64,000 nucleotides of DNA from Schistosoma haematobium (GCF_000699445.3 NC_067202.1:12367924-12431923), one strand, 5' to 3'. Shown: positions 43,480-54,882, counted from the first letter of the stretch. Numbers and translations are program-made. The notes: generated from the letters alone by a model not told the origin.

Positions 43480-43929
43480 GTCAGTACCCAGTAACATAAA
43501 TCTTTCCTTCCTCCTCCTTTTACAGAACAGGGTGAAAACCTCTTCGCTGAACCACAGCGAGAAGTTTCTCGTACCCCTTGGTGCAGTTTAAGGGATGTGC
43601 AATGCAGCGACTTTTATGTACAAATTTCTGAATACATCCCACTCTGTTTCAATGATGGACGCTGGACCTATTGACCAAGCTGCTGAGGATACTGAGTGTA
43701 CAGTATCTTGCGTATTTGCTTTCCAGACATTGGGTCTGGATTGGGCTGGCACATGCTCGTTATGGACAACTATATGTAAATCAAATAATAGAACTGAATG
43801 ATCACTTTTATCTTTGGGTGGCATATAATCGAGGTTTGTGATGTCATCTTCATAATGATTCAATATGAGATTCAGTAAGGATGATTCGGAGTCCGAGTCG
43901 TACCTAGTTGCTTCTCTCACATATCTCAC
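43480..43929 (-). mobile_element. LINE apurinic-type endonuclease C-terminal fragment
   Basis: On the minus strand: ATRYDSDSESSLLNLIL, PPKDKSDHSVLLFDL, SRPNVWKAN and ETEWDVFRNLYIKV. The SDH motif is the catalytic His end of LINE endonucleases, followed by the usual linker toward RT. A stretch to about 43485 continues with a frame change. 5' and 3' parts are missing. Confidence 0.7.
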
Positions 43930-44079
43930 TTAGGCACATGTGATGACCACATCAATTCGTCTCTGTTCGAAGAACATTTTTGACAATTCAGATCTCATCT
44001 GCAAACCATAGATTTTAGAGTTATAAGTATTTGTTCTGTATTTGCTCTGTGAACTTGTGGCATTTTGATCAGTGCTGAA

Positions 44080-44360
44080 CAATAATAAACAGACTCAGAT
44101 TTGTGTAGTAGGGACAGAATGCCTACGGCCCATGCTGTTGCTTTTCTAGTATGCTTCTCTGAGTGTCTAGTCTTTTCTTGAATGAGTCAGTTGAATATGT
44201 GGACACCATTGCCTCGGGTAAGAGGTTCCAGGAACTGACGACCCTGTGTGAAAACATGTATGCTACGAGTACGTTTGTTCACTTTTGGCTTTTCTGCTTG
44301 CCTCCTATGTCATCTAAGACGTCCCGATCTGGTGGGAAGTGGAAGAGAATGTGTTAGGTC
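44080..44360 (-). mobile_element. LINE RT C-terminal fragment
   Basis: On the minus strand: FSHRVVSSWNLLPEAMVS and YSTDSFKKRLD, the typical end of jockey/CR1-type RT ORFs (RVVxxWNxLPxxVVxAxSxxSFKxxLD). It lies on the wrong side of the endonuclease fragment at 43480-43929 for a single insertion, so it is a separate fragment. Confidence 0.7.
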
Positions 44361-44364
44361 CAAA

Positions 44365-47215
44365 ACTACAATCAACACTCCATATTATCTTCTAAAACTC
44401 ATAAACACCACTGAAAGTTATCTAATCACGGTTATCAGAACGAGCGATATAAGACGCATATGAATATACCGAACATTGTTTTCTAGATAATGACTTAAAG
44501 GAACTTCACCAAGTCAATTAATTACCGAATGATACTCATTATTAGTGTGGGCAAATTAGTCATACATGGAATTCATTCTTGTAAGGTCATGTGAACCCCA
44601 AGACGTAATCAGCAGAAAGTTTAAATTCAACAAGTTAGCTTTCGGTTAACAGACTTTATAAGCCTGGGAGGACTCATTTTCTCCTGTTGTTGATATTTTG
44701 AATTTTAACTGATCGGTCCTTAATGCCATATGTGCATCCTAGGCAGGATGCCTCGATATTACCCTTTTGTTGCACGTTTTTACTTATATGAGGAATGCAT
44801 GAAGCTATTTTCATCTTACTTAGGACTCGTCAGCTGTTCTTGCCTAATACCCCCCCTACATTAGGCAGTTTCTGGTTGTAAACAATCATATTAGAGCTTT
44901 TGGAAAATTAATGCACATAATGGCTCTGCTTCATCGACCATTGTTTCAAGATTTCCAGTTGGTCTGAAGAACAAAGAAGGAAAATGTAAGTGTACTTTTG
45001 AAAATTATTTTTAAAATGCCTATGAGCTTTGCAAAAGGGACAAATAATGTTGCACATCAGTGAAGTACGTTTAAGATTCTTTACGCCAGTCAGAGGTCGA
45101 GACCGTTCTTATACAAATATGAAACCTTTTCTTAACAAAAAGACCATTAGGCAGTTGTGAGCAAATTCCAGATTATTCGTTTACTTAACTACACCTAAAG
45201 GTAGAACTGTCATATTTATATCAGTAAAAGATGAAAAGCTAATAATAAAAGAAAAGTCAACAAACTTATTTTACATGCAGTATTTTTTAAACTATTTTGT
45301 GAACCTGATAGGATTACTAGAACGCGTAGATTTGTTTATATGTCCGTAACTATCGAAATTTCGTTGAAATGACTAGCTGTTGTGGAATCGTCACTGTTTG
45401 GTTTGGCAGCAAAACCATTTGAGAATGGATTATGCTTTACACTGACAGGATATAGACAATATTTTTCGACTGCTTGCTCTCTTTTACTTTGGTCGGTGGT
45501 ACAGTGGTTTGTGGTGCGAAAGTTGAAGCTGCGGCGTAAAAATGATTAAGTGTCTTGTTAGGTGGTGGCTGGTTGTTGACCGTAACTCGTACTGGACTGA
45601 TTATGTTTTCTGGACCTAATTGTAACTCCTAACCATTGTGTACGTAAAGGATTTCCAAATTAGGACCTTGTCTTTTTACTTATCCGTGTGCCTCGTCGGA
45701 AGTATATTACAAGGGGAAAAGCTAGAACAATGCAACAACGTATGACGTGGAGCGCAGTGAAAATGTGTCCATATTCAGTCAAAATAACAATACTCGATGC
45801 ACATCATTCAGGCGTAAGTAAATAAACTAGAGACAGTTCATGCAACCTCTTAACCATCAAGGAATCAACAAAATATTCAAGGGTTTACAAAATAAGGTAA
45901 CTAAAATATGAAACTGGTAATTTTGATATCGCATGAGTTCACAATATTTAGAACTAGACGATGAATATTCTAGAGTGTTATATGCATGAAAACAAACAGA
46001 CATCTTGACATATACAATTTGATATCGACTGGATAAGATTTAATCCAGTAATGGATCTCATCCTCCATGATAATTCGGTCTTATACTTTACTGTTAACTT
46101 TCAGTAGCTTTAATTTAGGTTCATTAGTTAAAAAGGGTTTTTCATTCTCTAGCAAGCAAAAGTTATTACGTGTACGTAGTAGTTTCATTTCAGTCGATAA
46201 TTTTCTTTAAGATTATGTCTCCACTCAAATATAAATAAACCATGATTTCAAGGATCGTATTATAATCAGTAGTACATTATTAGTATTTTTATTTCAACTG
46301 AAATGATTGTATTGATCTTGTAGTATGCTATCGAGTCGTGGTTGACTATGATCACCACTATAGGAAGACTACGTGCCAGTTAATCAATAAGATCCCCCGT
46401 AAGCCAAATATCAAAAGGCAGTTGATGGCTGTAGTCGAGATGTATTTGTTGGCGATCTCTTGGTATCGAAAGAATACTGAGATCGTGCCAGGTTACAAGT
46501 GTGGTTACTGAGCGTAACCGAATTAGTGCAAGGTCACGAGCAACGGAAGAATGTATGTGCTTTGGTACAGTTAAACAAACAAGTACGGTAAAACAATCGC
46601 TGGTACAATTGGTTATAATAATGATTGTTTCCATTACACCAATCGCGTTCTCTTGATAAAAGTAGGTCACTACAATCTAATCCTACCTAAGATACTTTAT
46701 CGATTCTCCCTCAACATGACTAAGAATAAACACTAGTGATGCAGCTGCAACTATACGATAATCTAGTACTTATCAATCATCTTTTGGTCCAGTCCAATTA
46801 GTATTTCATGTTTGTGTGAAACATAGATATGGTATATATCTTAATTAGAGCGGATAGAAACTGGTTAGTAAATTTATGAGCCAAGTACAATTCTTTGACT
46901 AGAACTTCATTGTCATCCCTCCGATTGTTCATACTTTCTATAATAACATCTTGTACAGAAAGAATTGCTGTTCATTATATTATTTGGCAAACTATTCATA
47001 TGTTACATCCAATTAAATTTCATAAAACTGATTAAAAGAAATCATCAAAGAAGAAAAAAAAGACATTTAAATCTGTCTAAGTATATTCTTAAATCTATTT
47101 AAAAGTTCTTTCTGTTGTTTTAACTTATCAACAAGAAAATTCGTTTCATTTTGATCGTTTCAACGAACACAGAGAAATATATGATGTATGTAAAAAGTTA
47201 GCATATATATTTATC
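44365..47215. other. Downstream of PDE1, no gene recognised
   Basis: A 96-codon minus-strand frame at 46380-46670 has mixed composition without family resemblance. No other feature was seen. The PDE1 3' UTR should start at 47529 and extend left into this region, but no convincing AATAAA was found close to the stop. Confidence 0.4.
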
Positions 47216-47220
47216 ACTTG

Positions 47221-47327
47221 TTAGTAGTATAGTAGTAGTAGTGGTGGTGGTGGTAGTAGTATTAGTAATGGTAGTGGTAGTAGTGGTAGTAGTAGTAGTA
47301 GTAGTATGAGTAGTAGTAGTAGTATTA

Positions 47328-47369
<42 letters not shown>

Positions 47370-47397
47370 ATAATAGTAGTAGTAATAGTAGTAGTTT
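47221..47397. repeat. (TAG)n-rich compound microsatellite
   Basis: About 177 bp of TAG with GTG, TAA and TAT variants, 130 bp past the PDE1 stop codon, so probably in or just beyond its 3' UTR. Confidence 0.95.
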
Positions 47398-47529
47398 TCT
47401 CAATGGTAAATGACTTAAAGAAAGTATTTTATCTAAGTTGTTCTTTTTTGGAATGATAGCAAGAATAAAGTTAATGTTAGTATTAATAGTTTTACATCTG
47501 AATTTGCTTCTTCTTCGTTTTCTATTTTC

Positions 47530-47618
47530 TTAAGTTTTTGGTGGAAGTCTCTTTGACCATGATTCTTTATTTTCTTTGAAATGATCAACCCATGGACGTG
47601 GAACTATTTGTTCACCAA
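47530..47618 (-). CDS. PDE1: PDE1-type phosphodiesterase, last exon
   Basis: Acceptor CTATTTATAG. A split Ile codon, then GEQIVPRPWVDHFKENKE and SWSKRLPPKT, and TAA. It matches the PDE1 C-terminus in which a helix with xNKERW follows the catalytic core. Frame from exon 48806-48946 closes exactly (1 + 2 nt). Confidence 0.85.
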
Positions 47619-48570
47619 CTATAAATAGTTTATATTCAAAATAAATGGGATTAATAATAAGCAAAGTATCATTAAAATATAAAAAAAACTATTCAAACGT
47701 TAACACTTTTCAGGGATTTCACTGTTTTCTACAATCGCCTTATAAATGTCATCGGAATGTCTACATTGAAGACACTATAAACAATGAAAAACAATTTAAC
47801 TAAGCATACTACAATACTTTTTGTTGATTTCTAAATTCCGATTTTCTGATTATCTTCCAATATCAAGACTTTGACCAGTCTTATAGGTTAAATACAAATG
47901 AGTTGGTACTTCAATCAAATAGAATATCTCTAAGAAAGAAAAAAACTATAACTGAAGCTAAACCACAATTACTTAATGGTAATGATAAAGTAGAAGAATC
48001 TAAACAGACCACTTATCAGTACTTACAGGTCACCCAAGGTCAAACCGTAAGTGGGAAATTATAAACGAAACACACTTTGAAGGAGGTCGGTTATTCACTT
48101 AGTCAAAGTTGAAGTTTTCATTGTCTACTGTATTTATTTGAAACCTTAATCTACGAACGTCTTACGTATATGATAATATTTGATCGCATCTGCAGTTGTT
48201 ATTGGTATTTTATTGTTGCAGAGATCCAGAATATTCAAACAGCACTGAATAGAACTTTCTCAGAAACATCTAGAAAGTGAAGAATCATATGTTACATTTC
48301 TGATTGGATGAATACCTATCCTGCTCTACTATGTTTACTAGGGTTCCGTTCAAAAAGACCTAGAAGACTCTTTAAGTTGTAAAAGTAGAATGTCTCATAA
48401 GAAGTGAACAATGGTCACTTTGTGACAACATCATCTCCTCAAGTTTCACTATATTTTTTTCAAACGAAAATCAATCTGATGTCACATGAAACATAATAAA
48501 CCTGATATTGTGCATTTTAATTCACTACAACATATCCATTTAGTTAAAGTCACTTGGTATTATTTACAGG

Positions 48571-48640
48571 CACATTTAACTGAAGAGTCCGAAATAGGAC
48601 GAAACGTGCGGTCTGGATTCGATTGCCAGCCACCACTCAT
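48571..48640 (+). ncRNA. Hammerhead motif, Sm-alpha type, decayed stem I
   Basis: Core CTGAAGA (48580-48586; position 7 is free in the hammerhead consensus), stem II GTCC/GGAC (48587-48590, 48597-48600), GAAA (48601-48604), a short stem III and a GTC triplet, then TGGATTCGATTGCCAGCC as in Sm-alpha ribozymes. The upstream half of stem I (ATTTAA) pairs poorly with TGGATT. It lies antisense to PDE1 in the last intron. Confidence 0.65.
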
Positions 48641-48805
48641 CTTTGTTTATCCATTTATTTATTGGTCATTTAGTAATAGGTTGACAACTTGTGAATTATA
48701 GAAAAAATATAGCTAAATCATACCATACACTGATCTTACATCATATTCTTCTGAAGTCTTTATTAATATAAGCAATTTATTGAATAGAATTGAAACAAAA
48801 CTTAC

Positions 48806-48946
48806 TAGTTTCTTGATCAGGTGATTTAGGCTTAGGACTTGTTGGATCTGTTGGTAGAACTCCTTCAGTTTGTGGTGGATTAACAATACGTTCAATCATA
48901 TCACCAAGAACTTGGAAACTTGGTTCAACAATGAAATCAATAAAAC
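48806..48946 (-). CDS. PDE1: PDE1-type phosphodiesterase, exon 6 of 7 seen
   Basis: Acceptor TTCTATTAG, donor GTAAGT. Encodes (G)FIDFIVEPSFQVLGDMIE, the PDE1 segment SQIGFIDFIVEPTF that follows the substrate-contacting Gln. After RIVNPP comes a Pro/Ser/Thr-rich linker (LPTDPTSPKPKSPDQETS) replacing the longer low-complexity region of vertebrate PDE1. Confidence 0.92.
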
Positions 48947-50444
48947 CTAATAGAACAATATTTTAAAAACAATATATATATTACTTAAATAAAAGTCAAA
49001 TACATATAATCATGGAAACAATGTGAATCTTGGTAGATGATGAGAATGATCTTTACAATTGTTAAATCAACTATCTTGACTGACACAACAATACAACTTA
49101 AATGAATACAACATTTCTATATGTTTCACAGATGTGAGAAGTTCGTGATCGGTTTTCTTATCTTAAAATCAAAGTATTTTCTCCTACAAGTAATCCATCG
49201 TTCTTGTTGGTTTCTTTACAAAACCACCTAATCAATTCTACTTAACCGTCATCAGTTTTGTACACAAAAAATTGTTGGCAAAACACAGTTATGAAATAGT
49301 GATCTTGATATGGTGTTTTCTACTGATTTCGACAGATATAAGTAGTCTGTATGATTAATCGATAGTGAAATGTTTGGAGGTAGGAGGTTAAGAAAATCAA
49401 AGAAAAGAGAACGAGAATAGTGAATGTTTAGTGTGGTAACAAATGCCCAATGAAGTCTGAAACGATTGAAGTATTTACTGTACGGTTCTCAAATTTGACT
49501 AAGAGATTCTGTAATTTTGTTCTTGAATACATTCGATTGTCCCCATTTGTATTCTCATTCACTACATTCAGAATATACAAATATGAATAAAATACACGTA
49601 AGAAGTCCTAATTAATTTATACCTTATTTATGGGATTATTTAGTGGAAAGTTTGCTTTGAACAAACGAGACTGGAACCAATTTTTAAATGAGATCAGAAA
49701 GAATCAGTATTCCGAATACTTTAACACATATATTATATTGTTCCAATCTAATCATAATAAAGTAGTCTTTCTTATTAAGCTTGAACACTTTTTAACATTC
49801 GATAAAGATACCTTCTATAAAGTTACTAGTTAGCTGAATGATAGTTGTTGGGGTGATCCGAAAGACAAGCAATGATCAGGAAACACTAAGAACTATTTCA
49901 TCCAATCAGCGTTCACTTGAAGTTTTAGCCAGAAACATCAAGGAAGTGAAACGTCATATGTAGAGGTTCTGTTTGACTGATTGCTATACTGCTACTATGT
50001 TTAGTAGCATTCCAGAATCTTTGAGCAACCCAAGTGCATTTAAAATATTATAAAAACCTTATATTTTCTGTAATGAAATGAACCTTTGGAGTAAAGTACT
50101 TCTCGCATATTTTTCATCTTTTCTCTCATGTTCAGGCCGCTGTGTAGTTTTAGCTTAGGGGTTACAGAATAGCTTAGGAAACGAATATAGCGTTCAATTT
50201 ACAAGACTTATCAATAATCAGCTGTATTTGGGAAGTTCGCTTAAAAAGAACCAGAAGTAGTTCTTTTGTTCTTGATTTATTTCAGTTGTATAATCTCACT
50301 GAACAGTTGGAACTTCAAGGAAATATTATGTGTAGACAGGTTATTTAAATTTAGACATAGAGCGTTGTCATATGGGTGAGGTATGTAGAAAGCAACTCAC
50401 TCCTTCACCTAATTGATTCTATATAAATGAATATTTCTGTAATT

Positions 50445-50575
50445 TCAATAGTTGAACTCATGAGTCGAATGAAGCTAGATCACCATGGAAAACCTGGAAG
50501 CACTGGACGGCTGTTTCGTCCTAGTATTGGACTCCTCAGCAGTGCGCATCCACGATCCCGCCCCCCTGAGATTTG
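50445..50575 (-). repeat. Ribozyme SINE (SINE-H), hammerhead best preserved
   Basis: A copy in PDE1 intron 5, sense to the gene. Hammerhead at 50500-50545 (minus strand): stem I GCACTG/CAGTGC perfect, core CTGAGGA, stem II GTCC/GGAC perfect with a 7-nt loop, GAAA present, GTC cleavage triplet present; stem III ACAG/CCGT has one A-C mismatch. All catalytic residues are present. The head is truncated where the inverted copy 50576-50815 begins. Confidence 0.9.
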
Positions 50576-50815
50576 AAGTTAGACATTAACACCGTTTGAC
50601 GCCGGCTCAATGGTCTAATGGCAAAGCACTCACGGACGAGACCGACAGGTCCCGTGTTCAAATCACACGAGGCGGGGTCCTGAGTACGCGCTGCCACGGA
50701 GGAGTCCCATACTAGAACGAAACGGCCGTCCATTGCTTGCAGGTTTTCCATGGTGGTCTAGCTTCAATTGACCCATGATTTCAAACATTGAAATTACTGA
50801 AATCTCCACAAAACC
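50576..50815 (+). repeat. Ribozyme SINE (SINE-H), inverted neighbour
   Basis: It contains the complete tRNA-like head (GCCGGCTCAATGGTCTAATG, B box GTGTTCAAATCAC), the hammerhead region with a damaged core (CGGAGGA for CTGANGA) and stem II (GTCC/GAAC), and a full tail to ctccacaaaacccc. Antisense to PDE1, head-to-head with 50445-50575. Confidence 0.88.
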
Positions 50816-50874
50816 CCTTCTGAGAATATTTTTGTCTTTAAATCTATGAAATTTACACTTAGATTAGCGGAAAC

Positions 50875-50876
<2 letters not shown>

Positions 50877-50912
<36 letters not shown>

Positions 50913-50930
50913 GTAATAATAATAAGGTAA
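50877..50930. repeat. (AAT)n microsatellite
   Basis: About 17 AAT units with one GGT-like interruption, 70 bp from a PDE1 exon. Confidence 0.95.
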
Positions 50931-50997
50931 ATGAAGGTATTCAATAGATTATTTGATTTATCATAGAATTACTTATGTTTATATGGAAACAACTTAC

Positions 50998-51079
50998 CAA
51001 TTTGTGATTGTGGTACAACAACTGTATTACGATCACATAGTGGTGATATTGGAAGGTTTAATTCGCGTTCCCGATCACC
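50998..51079 (-). CDS. PDE1: PDE1-type phosphodiesterase, exon 5 of 7 seen
   Basis: Acceptor GTTTTCACTCAAAG, donor GTAAGT. Encodes GDRERELNLPISPLCDRNT then VVVPQSQI(G), matching PDE1 QGDKEAELGLPFSPLCDR...QSQIGF. It carries the invariant Gln that orients the purine ring and the LPxSPLCDR loop shared by mammalian-type PDEs. Confidence 0.95.
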
Positions 51080-51204
51080 CTTTGAGTGAAAACAAAGTTT
51101 TAAAAGAATACGTGATTATATATATATATATATAGATAGATAGATAGAGAGAGAAGTAGCTAGTGATTAACTTCATATTCTGTTTAATGTGTAATAATGG
51201 TCAG

Positions 51205-51600
51205 AATAAGGGTTATGCGGAGATTGTAGTAATTTAATAGTTGAGTTCATGAGTCGATTTAAGCTAACCCCCCATGAAAAACATGGAAGCACTGAACGGC
51301 CGTTTAGTCCTAGTGTGGGACTCATCAGCAGTGTACATCCACCATCTTACACGCGATATTCGAATCCAGGACCTTCAGCATCGCGCACGAACATTTAACC
51401 TCTAGACTACTGAGCCAGCATAAAACGGTGTTAATGTCTAACTTTAACCAATTCACGATAATGAGCGACCGCCCACCATTTTCTTCAGTGAGTAACTGCC
51501 TCATAACATACACAGTTGAACTTCACTAGTCACGGCTTCTTATTAGAATTCCACGAAATTCATATGGAAGCCATTCACTGGTGAGCATATGATTATTATG
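51205..51600 (-). repeat. Ribozyme SINE (SINE-H), full length, tandem unit 1
   Basis: A complete unit of about 395 bp in PDE1 intron 4: 5' block, tRNA-like head (CTCAGTAGTCTAGAGGTTAA, GGATTCGAATATC), then hammerhead with the canonical core CTGATGA, stem I CACTG/CAGTG, stem II GTCC/GGAC and stem III ACGG/CCGT. The conserved G before AAA is T (TAAA), which should abolish cleavage. It directly abuts the unit at 51601-51815 in the same orientation. Confidence 0.9.
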
Positions 51601-51815
51601 AGAAAGAGGGTTATGTGGAGATTGTAGTCATTTAATAATTGAATTCATGAGTCAATTCAAGGTAAACCACTGGAAAGCCATCCTGTCGTAGTATGCAACT
51701 CCCCAGCAGTGCTCATCCACAATCCTGTACATGGGACTCGAACCCATACTACGATGAAACAACCATTTAGTGCTTTCAGGTTTTCCATGATGATCTAATA
51801 TAATAATAGATTTTA
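51601..51815 (-). repeat. Ribozyme SINE (SINE-H), tandem unit 2, rearranged
   Basis: Second head-to-tail unit beginning at the tail (gggttatgtggagattgtag). A deletion removes part of stem I and the tail, and the right end switches at about 51745 into a + strand SINE-H piece (actacgatgaaacaacc ... ggttttccatgatgatctaa). Ribozyme core degenerate. Confidence 0.75.
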
Positions 51816-52117
51816 AAATGAAAGCTAAATATGTTTAGTAGTGATCATGAAAGAATGAAGTAATTCAGATTAATTTTCTATCAACAGACATATAGGGAGA
51901 GTAAATTAATCACAAGAAAGTTTCTCATTCAAATCATCTATCTTAAAGAACCGATTACTAATTATTCTAATTTATAGATTATATATAATTTCCTAATGGT
52001 TTCTTAAAGACTCCTATAATTATCAGCTTTGCTTGTTTATTACTTAGCTATAATTTAAATTGAGTTTTGATTCTAGATTTATGCAATATTATGAAATGAG
52101 GTGATATAATGAGATGG

Positions 52118-52545
52118 TGGAGAAGATTTGTAGCTTAAGTGGATGATTTTGATGAAGTTTTGTCCTCTGATCTGAATGGGTACATGACTAAACCATCTAG
52201 CTCAGAGAACAAAAAAACGCCATCAAAAAGGTGATATAATCAATAGACCACTCAAATATATTATTCCTTTTAAGAAGAAGAGTGAGACTATAATTAATGG
52301 ACGAACCAATCAGATATACGAAAACAGGTCTCGGATTTGGGCGTGAAATTCACTCATTCATTTGGTTAAATAAAGTTTTGGCATTATAGCTAATGTCAGT
52401 TCGTGATGAAAACCCTGAAATCTAATTCCTCACACTGGTTTATAATCGTCATTTGGTCCTAGTTAGTAGGTGAATACTTTCAAGGTCACTCTAGCGTCGC
52501 TCAAAGGTCGTCCATAAATTATAGTCTTATCAGAGGAAGTAGTAT
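52118..52545 (+). repeat. Dispersed repeat C
   Basis: Contains gatggtggagaagatttgta, cgtgaaattcactcattcat and gtccataaattatagtctta, which recur at 33165, 18115 (reverse), 8840, 39353 and 12345. No coding potential recognised. Ends approximate. Confidence 0.5.
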
Positions 52546-52549
52546 ATAC

Positions 52550-53250
52550 TAAATGAATCTTGTGATTAGTTCAGTAAAATCCATTTTTTTAAATGTTGAA
52601 TTACACAAAACAGTTCAGTTTCTTCAGTTATGGAAAATAGTAAAAGTTCTTATCAGATTCTCAGAAACAGCTTCTGCCTTGATTTGGTGGTAAGAGTTGT
52701 TTTATTGTAATGACACAATCGTGTTATATTGGTTAAGACATATTGCTTTAGGTCTAAATATTACGGAAAGAGAAGTAAGAAAACAGTAAGATTAAAGGCA
52801 TCAACTAAAGAGATGAGGGCAAAGTAGGATTGTTTATCATACTGAAGTATGACAGCAGTAAGGTATGTCTCTCAAACAACCAGTATCTATAGAAATGCAG
52901 ATTTCGGACAAAAGATTAGCCGACGTCAGTCCTAAAAAACACACTCTACTTTTTGCCATGGATTATCGTCACTAAAGGTACTATGGAACTAACACATATC
53001 AGAGACTACTCACGAAAGTCCTGTGTACAATCACCTATAATTAGCTGTCTCTTGGATGGTGAGGTCATATTTTCATGTTTCCTTTATATGTACCTTATGA
53101 AGATGGACTCTTTCATAGTATGAGGAAAAGAGCAATGACAACTGTACTTGTAGCTCTAACAACACTTGATATCACCATATACGCAGCTAATTAAAATAAG
53201 ATATTACAATGAATAATAATAATAATAATAATAAAACGACTTCAGTTTAA
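52550..53250. other. PDE1 intron 4, no feature except an (AAT)n run
   Basis: An AAT run of about eight units lies at 53211-53233, close to the exon 4 donor. Nothing else was recognised. Confidence 0.45.
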
Positions 53251-53255
53251 CTAAC

Positions 53256-53376
53256 TTGTCTAAAGAATTCTTCACACAGTATATCAGACCATTGTTCGTG
53301 TAAAGACCATTCTTTTGCTGGATGTGAAATATCCGCACAATGAACAATGAGAGATAATGCTTTTGTTTTATCAACA
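53256..53376 (-). CDS. PDE1: PDE1-type phosphodiesterase, exon 4 of 7 seen (metal site)
   Basis: Acceptor TACCAACTTAG, donor GTTAGT. Encodes (S)VDKTKALSLIVHCADISH then PAKEWSLHEQWSDILCEEFF and RQ, matching PDE1 IDRAKTMSLILHAADISHPAKSW...EEFFLQGD. The Asp of CADISHP is the catalytic metal ligand shared by all class I PDEs. Confidence 0.95.
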
Positions 53377-53504
53377 CTAAGTTGGTAAGAAGAGATACAG
53401 AAAGAGAAGAATAATTAGTGCATTCATTGGGATGTCATTTATAATGATAATATGTAGTTCCGAATGTTTTTATTTATAATAAATAGGCATAACCGTTTTT
53501 AGGT

Positions 53505-53870
53505 CCCATAATTTATATCACTGACTCATCTTAATTAGACAATCCCTGAAAACAGAGGAGCATTGTACAATGGTTTCGTCCTAGTATGCAACTACTCAGC
53601 AGTATGTGTGTGTGTGTGTCAACGACCTCACCACTAGGGGATCGAACATAGAACCTTCGGTCTCTCGTGAGACTCTCTTGCTGTGAAACACCGATCTTCC
53701 ATCTCTTGTAATGGAGTCATGAGTAAACACTGACACTGAGAATTCTCTTGTCAAATAGCTATTTAGTTTTTGCTGGTTTTCAGTGATGGTATAACTAAGA
53801 TCACTTCATGATTTAAACTTAAAAAACTTTATAACCTCTACACCCTCCCCACAAAGAGTGTGGAGGTTCA
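53505..53870 (-). repeat. Diverged SINE-H with inverted tail
   Basis: Minus orientation hammerhead and head region at about 53540-53720 (tggtttcgtcctagtatgca, ctactcagcagt, gggatcgaacatag), with a GT dinucleotide insertion, then a + strand tail piece at about 53775-53860 (ggttttcagtgatggta ... cctctacaccc). Strongly mutated. Confidence 0.6.
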
Positions 53871-53874
53871 TAGA

Positions 53875-54775
53875 CAGTATTCACTACTAGCCTTCAGTAA
53901 ATGGAGGACCATTAAAAAGCAAATCACAACAAAACTACATGTTTTAATAATATTCATCTGGGCACTAACGGATAGCTTTGAGAAGAACTCTTACAACTAT
54001 AAATTTTATAGTAAGCAATAACGATGATGAGGCATTCATGAATCTATGATACTGGTTCATGTTACATTATATCTCTCATTAGCTGAAATTGAAAGTATCA
54101 ACGACCGTATTTTGCATTAGTGATATATTATGCTTACCATGATCTCTCATGGTTCTTTATTTGTTTAGACTTCATAATAAAGATCAAGATGTTGATCCGA
54201 AATCTCAATAGAATGAATAACAGTATACATTTCAATAATGATTAGAAAAGTTTATAATAATGAATGAAACATGACAAATTCAAGTGCCCTATTTTGTACA
54301 TTTGAAGAAGTACTGACCAATTGATTTGACATTAAGGACATTCGCTTTTAACAGAATTAGATTATCCATATTTATAACTTTAAGTATACTCTTTCTTTCA
54401 GGTTCGTTTACATTTATTCTCCGATCACCTGACTAAGTATACCTTAGATAAATATGGAAGGTACATATGTTTGTAAACTTATGAACTGTTAGTTTTATAG
54501 GCTAAAGCAGTCTCAAAAGCTGTGTAATATTCTAATGACCTTCTTGTGTAGAGAATTTACAGTTCTGAGATGTATATGGTAGTTTCATATTTTATAGAAT
54601 GTAATTCTTAGTCAGCTGGTGCATTAAAAATAAGATTGAAAATGTAGGTAAGTTTATAACTGGTGACATTATACTGTCTCGTTGGTTTCAAAAAATGTTT
54701 TATAATAGTTATACTACTTAAAATGTCATAAGTAGTTAAAAAATAACATATGTTAACTAGTACTGGATAATATGA
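53875..54775. other. PDE1 intron 3, no feature seen
   Basis: AT-rich intron sequence without recognised repeat. Confidence 0.45.
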
Positions 54776-54780
54776 CATAC

Positions 54781-54882
54781 CTTTCTGGCATTGAAATCAT
54801 AGTTTTCATATTTTTAATTTGTTGGAAGTGTAATGACATATCCGTGCATAAAACCATATCAATTACAAGTTGACGGAATTCT
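54781..54882 (-). CDS. PDE1: PDE1-type phosphodiesterase, exon 3 of 7 seen
   Basis: Acceptor AATTTGTTAG, donor GTATGT. Encodes (K)EFRQLVIDMVLCTDMSLH then FQQIKNMKTMISMPE, matching PDE1 LRNLVIEMVLSTDMSGHFQQIKNIR. The TDMSxHF motif is diagnostic of PDE1/PDE4-like catalytic domains. Phases join both neighbours exactly. Confidence 0.94.

Noticed and set aside
43480..44360. Single LINE insertion spanning endonuclease and RT end
   Set aside because: Both pieces are on the minus strand, but the RT end is on the 5' side of the endonuclease piece, the reverse of a real element, so they are two fragments.
47221..47403. 60-codon poly-Leu frame, signal-peptide-like
   Set aside because: Translation of the (TAG)n tract; no biological signal beyond the repeat.
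50536..50751. Frames inside ribozyme SINEs (also 57450-57653, 62648-62920, 15018-15359)
   Set aside because: They run through tRNA-like and ribozyme sequence and are not shared between copies.
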